From assembly GCA_022567365.1 (NCBI GenBank), contig JADFHG010000230.1, forward strand, positions 1-6,385: DNA of 6,385 bases, given 5' to 3'. Below, one piece after another: positions 1 to 5,260 of this stretch (positions are counted from its first letter, which is position 1; every line of letters starts with the position of its first letter). The notes beneath the pieces were generated by a model. It did not search any database. It had not been told where the DNA came from and saw only the letters and a program-made list of their open reading frames with translations. Position numbers and translations under genes: made by a program. This stretch comes from Planctomycetota bacterium (GTDB taxonomy: Bacteria; Planctomycetota; Phycisphaerae; UBA1845).

Positions 1-230
1 CCCTGACCGGACGCCGGCAAGACAGGGTGATGCCGCAGCCGTTCGCGGGGTCGAGCCTGTGCCCCACCTTTTTTGGGGTCGGTTTCGATGGGACCGCTCA
101 GCCCCCCACCCTCGAAGGGTGGGGCACCCGCCGCGAGTGTCACCCCGCGTTGCCCGGAGCCACGCGGCACACGGACAAGCGCGTCTGCCCGTGCCGCCAA
201 GCGGGCGTCGCAACTGCGATGCGGAACGCT
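1..230. other. Intergenic stretch with no supported gene
   Basis: No reading frame here has recognisable protein content or a convincing ribosome-binding site; the open frames are the kind expected by chance in GC-rich DNA. The only structure I see is the inverted repeat annotated at 59-127. The stretch lies downstream of the minus-strand transporter gene that ends at 231. Confidence 0.6.
59..127. repeat. GTGCCCCACC inverted repeat with inner hairpin
   Basis: GTGCCCCACC at 59-68 is the exact reverse complement of GGTGGGGCAC at 118-127. Within the right half, CCCCACCCT (104-112) and AGGGTGGGG (116-124) form a perfect 9-bp stem around a CGA loop. It follows the transporter gene by about 100 bp and could act as a transcription end, but there is no T-run. 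I read it as one of the dispersed palindromic repeats common in planctomycete-like intergenic DNA (inference). Confidence 0.6.
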
Positions 231-650
231 TCATTGCCCGGATTGGGTCAACCCCTGCGCAGGTTCAGACTGAGACGCGATCAAGATGACGCCCACCAGC
301 ACCAGCGCCACGCCGACATGTTGCCCCATTGTCAACGACTCCCTCAATGCCGGGTGGAAACGGGCAACCAGTGCGATTACGGCATAGCCACCACCAACCA
401 TGACGGGATAGGCCAGGCTGATTTTCAAAGCGGGGCTCTGCAGGGCGTACATGTAGAGGACGGCGTTCAGCGCGAAGCACGTCAACCCGACGACGAGCGG
501 CGCGCTGGTTGCGATCGTCCATACGGCCGACGCGGCGCCGTCCTTGAGTATGCCACCTGATTCATGCACCGTCTTCATCCCCACCTTCATCAGCAGGTTG
601 GCACCGGCGTTCAGCACCAACGCCACCCCCAACGCAATGACGTACTTCAT
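231..650 (-). CDS. Small SMR/EamA-like membrane transporter (139 aa)
   Basis: Predicted inner-membrane protein of 139 residues with four hydrophobic segments (about 2-22, 45-65, 77-98 and 110-127), the size and layout of the small multidrug resistance / EamA-like half-transporters. The third and fourth segments (ISLAYPVMVGGGYAVIALVA, then GVALVLVGVILIA) carry the Pro- and Gly-rich pattern of that superfamily. The membrane-embedded glutamate of TM1 that couples protons in EmrE is absent: TM1 reads LVLNAGANLLMK, closer in style to ArnE-like members, so drug export should not be assumed and the substrate is unknown. The start at 650 is chosen because GGAG lies 8 nt upstream (GGAGACCTGCGA-ATG); a longer frame begins at 686 but adds 12 residues without membrane character. 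It appears to be a single-gene unit. Confidence 0.85.
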   Translation of the reverse strand: MKYVIALGVALVLNAGANLLMKVGMKTVHESGGILKDGAASAVWTIATSAPLVVGLTCFALNAVLYMYALQSPALKISLAYPVMVGGGYAVIALVARFHPALRESLTMGQHVGVALVLVGVILIASQSEPAQGLTQSGQ

Positions 651-1034
651 TCGCAGGTCTCCATCCAAAGCAGCCGCCACGGTCAATCGATGTAGAGATA
701 CACGCTGTATCGAAGAACGGCAAACAAGGCGTTTGCGACGGCAATGGACGTCGGTGGTTTTGTGTCGGGATCAACCGACGCCCAGCGGCCACTGGCAAAG
801 CCAGCTTGCTGGTCGGCTTGCCGGCGGACACGTCGGCACGGCGAGGAAGTTGTCAGTAAGAAAGTCGTCAGTAAGGAAGTTGTCAGTTGTCAGTAAGATC
901 CACGAGCATCTGACAGCAGGCGAATCGCCCACCACCACGAGCCGCCCGGAGGCGTCCATCGCCACTCAGTGTCGGCGACTAAACCGACAGGCCCTGAAGA
1001 GGTGGGCCACCCATCGAGACTACTCCTCGAATCA
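651..1034. other. Intergenic region between transporter and IS remnant
   Basis: No supported gene. It should contain the promoter of the minus-strand transporter; the best minus-strand match is TTGCCG (723-718) with TATCTC (700-695) at 17-bp spacing, which is weak. It also holds a short palindrome-rich patch (about 796-829, including CGGCTTGCCGGC, which recurs on the opposite strand near 4062-4075) and the 15-bp tandem repeat at 845-897. The open frames crossing this area have repetitive, low-information translations. Confidence 0.5.
845..897. repeat. 15-bp tandem repeat, GGAAGTTGTCAGTAA type
   Basis: Units are GGAAGTTGTCAGTAA (845-859), GAAAGTCGTCAGTAA (860-874) and GGAAGTTGTCAGT (875-887), followed by a partial TGTCAGTAAG (888-897). 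The first two units differ at two positions. It is not in a gene, and nothing shows whether it is a protein-binding array or a simple slippage product. Confidence 0.75.
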
Positions 1035-1478
1035 CCCGTGACAAGACACTACGTTTGGCTGAAAAACGAACGGAACCGCACAAAGAAACAGGCCGGCATC
1101 TTCGATGAGCTGCGGTCCAGCAAGCCGGCCACCGTGCGGGCCACGCACCTGAGGAGCGTTTTTCAGGATCTGTTCGCTTGCGACACCGTCCAAGAGGCGG
1201 AGCCGTTGCTGAATCACTGGTACTTCCGGGCCACCCACAGTCGGATCGCCCCGATGATCAAGGCGGCCAAGACGATCAAGAAACACTGGGCCGGCGTGCT
1301 GCGGTGGTTCACCTCGCGAATCAGCAACGGACTCCTCGAGGCCATCAACAGCCTGATCCAATCGGCCAAGGCCCGCGGCTTCCGATCGACCCGTTACCTG
1401 ATCACCATGGTCTACCTGATCGCCGGGAAGCTGGACTTCAAGCTACCGACCATCGCACAGATTACCCACACCAAATAG
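1035..1478 (+). pseudogene. ISL3-family transposase, C-terminal fragment
   Basis: The translation from about 1035 to the stop at 1478 matches the C-terminal third of ISL3-family DDE transposases: YVWLKN, then WYFRATHSRIAPMIKAAKTI, then W-x-GVLRWFTSRISNGLLEAINS and RSTRYLITMVYLIAGKLDF. The glutamate in SNGLLEAIN fits the third catalytic acidic residue of the DDE triad. Roughly 250 or more residues expected at the N terminus, including the zinc-binding and helix-turn-helix regions and the first two aspartates, are missing. The frame can be opened from an ATG at 969, but the first 20 or so residues have no ISL3 character. The fragment cannot be an active transposase; it is the right-hand relic of an insertion sequence. 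Confidence 0.88.
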
Positions 1479-1488
1479 CGAGGAGGCC
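1035..1488 (+). mobile_element. Truncated ISL3-family insertion sequence, right part
   Basis: This is the IS remnant carrying the transposase fragment. Sequence just after the stop, ending TAGCGAGGAGGCC near 1488, looks like the outer end of an ISL3 right inverted repeat; reversed it starts GGCCTCCTCGC. I found no matching left repeat upstream of 1035 and could not recognise a target duplication, so the left end was deleted. The right boundary is inferred from where sequence encoding CGYLLT...PECGADY resumes at about 1489. Confidence 0.55.
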
Positions 1489-1671
1489 ATTGAATGCGGC
1501 TACCTCTTGACGTACCTTCTCCGCAAATACACATACCCCGAATGCGGCGCTGATTACGAGAAGACGGCGCTTGCCGGGCTCTGGTTGGCTTCGCAGCGTG
1601 GCGCCGCCGCGCCGCCGCGCGGCTCGAATGCAACTGCGAACGTGGGTTCACGACACGGAGGACGCACTTGA
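1489..1671 (+). pseudogene. Remnant gene tail with degenerate zinc ribbon
   Basis: Immediately after the IS end one frame reads IECGYLLTYLLRKYTYPECG followed by ADYEKTALAG and continues to a TGA at 1669-1671. This resembles the planctomycete zinc ribbon C-x-x-C-G-Y-x-L-x-G...C-P-E-C-G seen intact at the end of the next gene. Only two of the four cysteines remain: the first position coincides with the IS junction (codon GCC) and the third is Tyr (TAC where TGC is expected). No start codon with a ribosome-binding site exists in this frame after the IS. The final TGA overlaps the TTG start of the next gene (TTGA), a typical translational-coupling arrangement, which supports this having been the 3' end of a real upstream gene truncated by the IS. 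The rest of the tail is Ala/Gly-rich and unrecognisable. Confidence 0.42.
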
Positions 1672-2255
1672 AAGAAACCGTGCATACCGACAACGGAGAA
1701 CCGGGCGCGGCACACCCTCGTGCGGGCGCGAGGCGCTGGTGGACGATCGTGCACGAACACCGCATGGTCGCCGGTGCGATAGTGGGGCTGGGGTTTGCCA
1801 TAGCCAATCACCTGCTGACTCGGTATTGGCCGTGGACCCTGGGGCGGTTTCTGGATCCAGGGCTGCTGTTTGGCGTGGCGATCACGGTTCTGGCGCTGAT
1901 CTGCTGGCCCCTGGTTCGGTATTCCGATTGCATGCGCGTGGGCGCCACGTTTTCGGGAGGAATCCTGGCACTTGGGAGTATCAACATGCTCATAAGTTGG
2001 CCCGACCGCGAAATGCTGTTCCCCTGGCTGTTCCCCGTAGCCATCCTGGGGTCATTTGTTGTGCTTTGGGTCGTGTCGTGCGGGATCCTGAGCGTGGCGA
2101 CCTACGTACGAACGCGCTATTGGCCGCTCTATGCGGAGGGACATTGTCGAGAATGCGGATACAATCTCTTTGGAGCGCCGGGACCCAATTGCCCCGAGTG
2201 TGGGGCAGCGTGTCCGGCGCGTACCGACAACGGGAAGGGGAGCGAATCCCCGTAG
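1668..2255 (+). CDS. Membrane protein with C-terminal CxxC...CxxC zinc ribbon
   Basis: Predicted 195-residue inner-membrane protein of unknown function. Four hydrophobic stretches are visible (about 33-50, 64-83, 92-110 and 119-147, the last long). The C terminus carries a zinc ribbon, CRECGYNLFG (C160, C163) and CPECG (C175, C178), a tail common on uncharacterised planctomycete membrane proteins. The ribbon should bind one zinc ion; its partner is unknown. The start is a TTG at 1668, chosen because GGAGG (1657-1661) lies 6 nt upstream and no ATG precedes the membrane segments. It overlaps the stop of the remnant frame upstream by the TTGA tetranucleotide and is followed 13 bp later by the small exported protein gene, so the two intact genes are probably co-transcribed. 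A 233-codon frame overlapping it in another register is a shadow. Confidence 0.75.
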   Translation: MKETVHTDNGEPGAAHPRAGARRWWTIVHEHRMVAGAIVGLGFAIANHLLTRYWPWTLGRFLDPGLLFGVAITVLALICWPLVRYSDCMRVGATFSGGILALGSINMLISWPDREMLFPWLFPVAILGSFVVLWVVSCGILSVATYVRTRYWPLYAEGHCRECGYNLFGAPGPNCPECGAACPARTDNGKGSESP

Positions 2256-2268
2256 CGGAGTTACACAC

Positions 2269-2631
2269 ATGAGGTATGGACAAATGCGCGATGATTGCGT
2301 AATCGGGGCACGTTTGGGGGCGTGGTGCGCCGGATTGCTGGCGGTGTTGACGATGGGCGCAAGCTGTGAACGGCGTGCGGTCGTCCCCACTGCCGTCCCC
2401 ATGACAGACCCTCTGTACGAGGCCCAGACGCGGGCCTTTGTGGAGCAGACTGCGACCTGGGACAAGCAAATGGATCGGATGGACGCCCAGGATGAGCGCT
2501 ATGAGGCGCTATTGAAGAGGTGGGAGGAGCGCGCAGACCGCGTGGACCGCCTGCTCGATCGGTGGGAAGAGTTGCTTGCCGGACTCGACGCGCGGACGGC
2601 CGCTCGTGGTGACCCTTCAACGGAACCGTGA
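2269..2631 (+). CDS. Small exported coiled-coil protein, possible lipoprotein
   Basis: 120-residue protein I do not recognise. The N terminus has a hydrophobic run (about 14-31, GARLGAWCAGLLAVLTMG) followed by ASC at 31-33. This could be a signal peptide, and C33 a lipidation site, although Gly at -3 makes the lipobox atypical. From about residue 55 to 107 the sequence is strongly charged and helical, with a near-repeated block LLKRWEERADRVDR / LLDRWEELLAGLDA, suggesting a short coiled coil that oligomerises or binds a partner on the periplasmic side. GGAG (2257-2260) precedes the ATG at 2269 by 8 nt; an internal ATG at 2284 is the alternative. It lies 13 bp after the zinc-ribbon membrane protein gene, with which it probably forms an operon. 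Confidence 0.65.
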   Translation: MRYGQMRDDCVIGARLGAWCAGLLAVLTMGASCERRAVVPTAVPMTDPLYEAQTRAFVEQTATWDKQMDRMDAQDERYEALLKRWEERADRVDRLLDRWEELLAGLDARTAARGDPSTEP

Positions 2632-2722
2632 TAGTGACATCCAGGATATTGGTAGGAAGGATCGGTTGAGTACGCGGTCCCTCCTATCCCTATTCTAGAA
2701 TTCGATTGCTCGTCGCATGCCC

Positions 2723-2781
2723 ACGTCCGCCACGGGGGGCGGACGCTACGGGAGACGTCCGCCACGGGGGGCGGACGCTAC
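2723..2781. repeat. Two identical 27-bp direct repeats, each a hairpin
   Basis: Positions 2723-2749 and 2755-2781 are identical over 27 bp and separated by 5 bp. Each contains GTCCGCC and GGCGGAC as a 7-bp stem around an ACGGGG loop (first copy 2725-2744). A different hairpin, CGGGC-GCGA-GCCCG, follows at 2799-2812. The exact duplication indicates a recent or conserved event; the element resembles REP-type intergenic palindromes. Confidence 0.85.
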
Positions 2782-2930
2782 TTCGCGAAGACTCCGCACG
2801 GGCGCGAGCCCGACGCTTTAGGCGAAACGCCGGTTGCACCATCGCGGAAACCGATCGCAAGTCGTGCGAACGCATTACCAAACCCCGCAAGCGGATCACC
2901 AATCGTGTGATCGGATCGCCATTAGCATCC

Positions 2931-2984
2931 GTGTCTGTGTCTGTGTCTGTGTCCGTGTCCGTGTCCGCGTGCGTGTGCGTGTCT
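2931..2984. repeat. (GTGTCY)n hexanucleotide tandem array
   Basis: Nine consecutive 6-bp units: three GTGTCT (2931-2948), three GTGTCC (2949-2966), then GCGTGC, GTGTGC and GTGTCT. The array lies about 17 bp beyond the stop codon of the minus-strand selenoprotein gene, in its 3' untranslated region. Read on the minus strand as codons it would give alternating Asp-Thr, but the frame is not part of a supported gene. Arrays of this kind are prone to length change by slippage. Confidence 0.9.
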
Positions 2985-3001
2985 CCGAGCACACACCGCA
3001 C

Positions 3002-3943
3002 TCAATCCTCGCTGTTGATCCGGTCGATCTCGCCGAGCATTGCCTGCCACGAAGCCCGATGGTGAATCAACATTGGGAATATCTGTCGTACGATTCCCTT
3101 CTTGTCGATCAGGTAGGCCGTCGTCCGGTCGTATGCCTTGGTCTTCTTGCGGCCTACGTCCGCGACGATGTCGAACGGTGGCGGCGATGGAAACTTCTCG
3201 AGAAACCGCCCGTGCGATTTGAGGTCGGAGTCTTCCTGGGCCACCGCGATCACGACCGTGTCTCGCTGCTCGAATTCGCCGTACATTTCCTGCAACTGAA
3301 CCAGTTGCGTGAGGCAAAACGGTCACCAATGCGCGCGATAGGTCGTGACGATGATGTTCGACTTGCCGAGGAGTTTCTTGAGATTGACCTTGCGGCCGTC
3401 GGCCTGGGGCAGTTTGAACTTCTTCGCCTTGTCTCCGATTTGAAGACCGTCGCCGCGACCCCAGTCGCTCGTTGACGGATCGACCTCCACGGCTGTCGCT
3501 CCGGGAGAAAGGGCCAGTTCGAGTCGTTTGCGGACGAAGTAGACCTCGTCCGACCCCGTCGTGCTCGCATAAGCGAGCACATTGAGCGCAATGCGATCGC
3601 TCTCCTTCGGCTCTTTCTTCAGCGTAAACGCGATGTGTGCCGGAAACTCGACCAACAACCGCTCGTATGGTGCGGCAAGATACTCATTCTCGGCCAGTTC
3701 CTTTTTTGACTTGAGCACCTTGCCCGAGAGTCTGATCGATCGCGGCACATCGATCTGCAGGATCGCCCCGCCGATGCCGGCCGTTGAAATCGACCAGCCG
3801 TCCTTGAGGTTGATGTCCAGGGTGATTTCATAATCCTTCCCCACCGTCAGTTCAGAAGCGTCGAGCCGCGCCGAGACGCCGACCGCGTCCTCGGGCGGTT
3901 GCGCAACCGCCAACAGAACCGTCATCGCCGTAATGCCAAGCAT
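3002..3943 (-). CDS. Redoxin-fold selenoprotein with UxxC centre (Sec at UGA 3323-3325)
   Basis: Read through one in-frame UGA, this gene encodes 313 residues. Residues 1-14 (MLGITAMTVLLAVA) resemble a short export signal. About 20-150 is a beta-rich module resembling DsbD-alpha-type domains, by pattern only. About 165-313 is a thioredoxin-fold redoxin/AhpC-TSA domain: GDKAKKFKLPQADGRKVNL, then SNIIVTTYRAHW-U207-PFC, later VIAVAQEDSD and TAYLIDKKGIVRQIFP. Related proteins carry W-C-P-F-C, so the UGA replaces the catalytic Cys. Cys210 is the only cysteine in the chain, giving a U-x-x-C pair likely to catalyse thiol-disulfide or peroxide chemistry. The frame continues with good family similarity for 106 codons after the UGA, and a SECIS-like hairpin follows it. 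The start at 3943 has GGAG 8 nt upstream. The true stop is also TGA. The alternative, a point-nonsense pseudogene, is less likely. Standard annotation would split or truncate it at 3323 or start it at a TTG at 3295. Confidence 0.85.
3292..3325 (-). promoter_or_regulatory. Bacterial SECIS-like hairpin after Sec UGA
   Basis: On the minus strand the UGA (3325-3323) is followed by 14 nt and then a perfect 7-bp stem GCAACUG / CAGUUGC (3308-3302 and 3298-3292) closed by a GUU loop. The loop starts 21 nt after the UGA. Bacterial SECIS elements lie within the coding sequence just after the UGA, with the apical loop roughly 16-37 nt away and a G at the loop start, often with U; all of these are met. 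If the closing pairs open, the loop reads UGGUUCA and contains GGU. The stem may extend as CCU/AGG and UUU/AAA with bulges on the 5' side. The nucleotide after UGA is C, as in E. coli fdhF. It should recruit SelB with Sec-tRNA. Confidence 0.8.
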
Positions 3944-4277
3944 GAATCGTTCTCCGAGAAACCAGCAAACCCCGTACACGCGGTGGGAACGTCCGGCAAA
4001 CGTCCTCGCCACGGTCAGTATAGCTCGGCGATGGGCGAAATCAAAAGTGCAGCGCCCGCCGGCCGGCAAGCCGGCTTCGCAGGGCCGCGACTCGGCTGGT
4101 GGCAAGACTTGGCAAACACGATTCCGGTACGCGCAATGGCGAATGGCTGCTACAATCTGCATGTGCGGCAAGATCGCGGCGTGTGCGGTCGGATCACCAC
4201 CGATGATTTTTCGGCGGAGGTCGGTTCTGACGACATCCCGAGCATCGTGGTTCCGCGTCCAGCGAAGGAGACCGAGC
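3944..4277. other. Divergent intergenic region
   Basis: This region separates the start of the selenoprotein gene (minus) from that of the DUF1579-like gene (plus) and should hold both promoters. A minus-strand promoter candidate is annotated at 4017-4044. For the plus gene I see only an isolated TACAAT at 4151-4156 with no -35 at normal spacing. A GCCGGC-AA-GCCGGC palindrome lies at 4062-4075. Longer open frames that cross the region are upstream extensions or shadows. Confidence 0.55.
4017..4044 (-). promoter_or_regulatory. Candidate sigma70-type promoter of selenoprotein gene
   Basis: On the minus strand TTGATT (4044-4039) and TATACT (4022-4017) are separated by 16 bp, matching the -35 and -10 consensus at four and five of six positions. 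Initiation near 4010 would give a leader of about 67 nt before the ATG at 3943. This is a sequence match only, and planctomycete promoters often deviate from consensus. Confidence 0.4.
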
Positions 4278-4904
4278 ATGTTGCTGTTCACGAAAAGGTG
4301 GTTTCGGACCTCTCTAATCCTCGCATCGATATTCGTCGCGGTCGCGGCCGTATGGCAGCAATTCGCCGCGGCACAGGAGGTGAAACAGAAAACCTTCAAG
4401 TATGCCAGTCCCGAGGTCCAACGCCTGGAAATGTATGAGGGACCGTGGCTGGTCACGGAACACCATTTTGACGACCGGGGCCGTGAGGTGATCGTCAAGG
4501 GTACCGAGGAGATTCGCTGGGTTCTGGATCGACGGGCCGTGGAGCGCACCTATACCACATCGACCGACACGACGGTCTACAGGGCGATGAGCCTTCTCAC
4601 CTACAACGACGTCGCCAAGACGTATCAGGGTGTCTGGCTTGATAACGTGTCGACGTCGGGGCCTTCGACCGCGACGGGCGAGTGGAACGACACGGAGAAG
4701 ACGATGACGTGGTCGATCGAGTCGACAACGCCCAAGGGGGAGAAGGCCACCTACCGCGTGATCGAAAAGTTCCCCGACGCGAACCACCGAGTCGGCACGA
4801 CGTTTGTGATCAAAGGCAACGAGGTCTTCAAGCGGTTGGTCGTCGAATACACGCGAACCATTCCTTGCCCGTCCAAACGCGCGAACATGTATTTCGGTGG
4901 GTAG
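4278..4904 (+). CDS. Secreted DUF1579-like protein (208 aa)
   Basis: Predicted exported protein of 208 residues. A signal peptide is clear: KR near residues 6-7, a hydrophobic core at about 12-26 and a probable cleavage after AAA near residue 32 (FAAA-QEV). The mature part resembles the DUF1579 family, a beta-barrel-like domain of unknown biochemical role: L-E-M-Y-E-G-P-W at 50-57, then VKGTEEIRWVLDRRAVERTY at about 73-92, and further strands such as TYQGVWLDN and MTWSIEST. Only one cysteine (C197) is present, close to the C terminus. The start at 4278 is supported by AAGGAG 7 nt upstream; the frame is open back to 3933, but that stretch has no signal or family similarity. It is transcribed away from the selenoprotein gene and appears to be a single-gene unit. 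Confidence 0.82.
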   Translation: MLLFTKRWFRTSLILASIFVAVAAVWQQFAAAQEVKQKTFKYASPEVQRLEMYEGPWLVTEHHFDDRGREVIVKGTEEIRWVLDRRAVERTYTTSTDTTVYRAMSLLTYNDVAKTYQGVWLDNVSTSGPSTATGEWNDTEKTMTWSIESTTPKGEKATYRVIEKFPDANHRVGTTFVIKGNEVFKRLVVEYTRTIPCPSKRANMYFGG

Positions 4905-5260
4905 CCGCCCGTTGAAGAAACCTGATCTGCATGCGTGGCACCGGTTTTCAACCGGTCAAAACAGGTGCGGCACCGGCTAATAGCCAATGATAAGACGGGC
5001 TATTAGCCCGTGCCACACTTTTGCACCAGGCTGGTAGAGAGCGCGAGGCTCACCCCGAGCTGGGACGAATTCGCACCATCAGGCCTTCGGATTGCCGAAT
5101 GGTCCGCACGCTCGAGGACGCGGTCGCCGTTCGAGTTCTCTCAACGGCGTTATCTCGATTGGCGACGGTGGTCGCTGACGGGGTAAGAATCCGGGCCGCA
5201 AGAATCCGATCGGTGTTTGCCAACCTGTGGTGATGGCATGAGCGTTGCGGCAAGACTGCG
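4905..5260. other. Intergenic region with palindromes, no gene
   Basis: The region lies between the 3' ends of the DUF1579-like gene (plus) and the DUF456-like gene (minus). The left part contains the nested palindromes annotated at 4935-5016. The rest (5017-5260) shows only a 9-bp direct repeat AAGAATCCG (5185-5193, 5200-5208). A 70-codon plus frame at 5021-5233 is Arg/Ala-rich with no ribosome-binding site and is not supported as a gene. Confidence 0.55.
4935..5016. repeat. Nested palindromic element (GTGGCAC / GGCTAATAGCC)
   Basis: The outer ends GTGGCAC (4935-4941) and GTGCCAC (5010-5016) are exact reverse complements. Inside are a hairpin ACCGGTT-TTC-AACCGGT (4940-4956) and a long stem in which GGCACCGGCTAATAGCC (4969-4985) pairs with GGCTATTAGCCCGTGCC (4998-5014) at 16 of 17 positions across a 12-nt loop. 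Each GGCTAATAGCC arm is itself a near-palindrome. The element sits 30 bp after the DUF1579-like gene. It may act as a bidirectional transcription end, but its design is that of a REP- or MITE-like mobile palindrome. Confidence 0.75.

Larger units (their letters stand above)
2632..3001. other. Repeat-rich spacer between convergent genes
   Basis: This spacer separates the plus-strand operon ending at 2631 from the minus-strand selenoprotein gene ending at 3002. It contains no supported gene. It holds a weak stem (GGTAGGA 2651-2657 with TCCTATC 2682-2688, one G-U pair) that might end the plus operon, two copies of a 27-bp hairpin repeat, a CGGGC-GCGA-GCCCG hairpin (2799-2812), a GATCAC/GTGATC stem (2894-2899 and 2907-2912) and the hexanucleotide array at 2931-2984. 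None of the stems is followed by a clear T-run. Confidence 0.6.

Noticed and set aside
27..560. 177-codon plus-strand frame at the left edge
   Set aside because: It is antisense to the transporter gene and crosses an inverted repeat; the translation is compositionally random.
1571..2272. 233-codon plus-strand frame overlapping the zinc-ribbon membrane protein
   Set aside because: The overlapping frame at 1668-2255 has membrane segments, an intact zinc ribbon and a ribosome-binding site; this one has none of these.
2931..2984. CRISPR array
   Set aside because: The units are 6 bp and contiguous with no spacers; this is a simple tandem repeat. The two 27-bp repeats at 2723-2781 are also only 5 bp apart and cannot hold spacers.
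2690..3001. Minus-strand frame encoding an Asp-Thr repeat
   Set aside because: It is the translation of the hexanucleotide array and REP-like hairpins; the start has no support and the composition is repeat-driven.
3002..3295. Separate small CDS of 97 residues starting with TTG
   Set aside because: It starts in the middle of a redoxin domain, has no ribosome-binding site, and is in the same frame as the upstream part; it is the post-UGA half of the selenoprotein.
3323..3325. UGA as an ordinary nonsense mutation in a pseudogene
   Set aside because: It falls exactly on the catalytic Cys codon, the frame downstream is intact and family-like, and a SECIS-like hairpin follows; it remains the main alternative to test.
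4151..4156. TACAAT as -10 box of the DUF1579-like gene
   Set aside because: There is no -35-like hexamer at 15-19 bp spacing; the nearest TTGGCA is 36 bp upstream, so I did not annotate a promoter.
3944..4549. N-terminal extension of the minus-strand redoxin frame to a start at 4549
   Set aside because: The extra 200 residues overlap the DUF1579-like gene and the divergent promoter region and are low-information; the ATG at 3943 has a good ribosome-binding site followed by a signal-like sequence.
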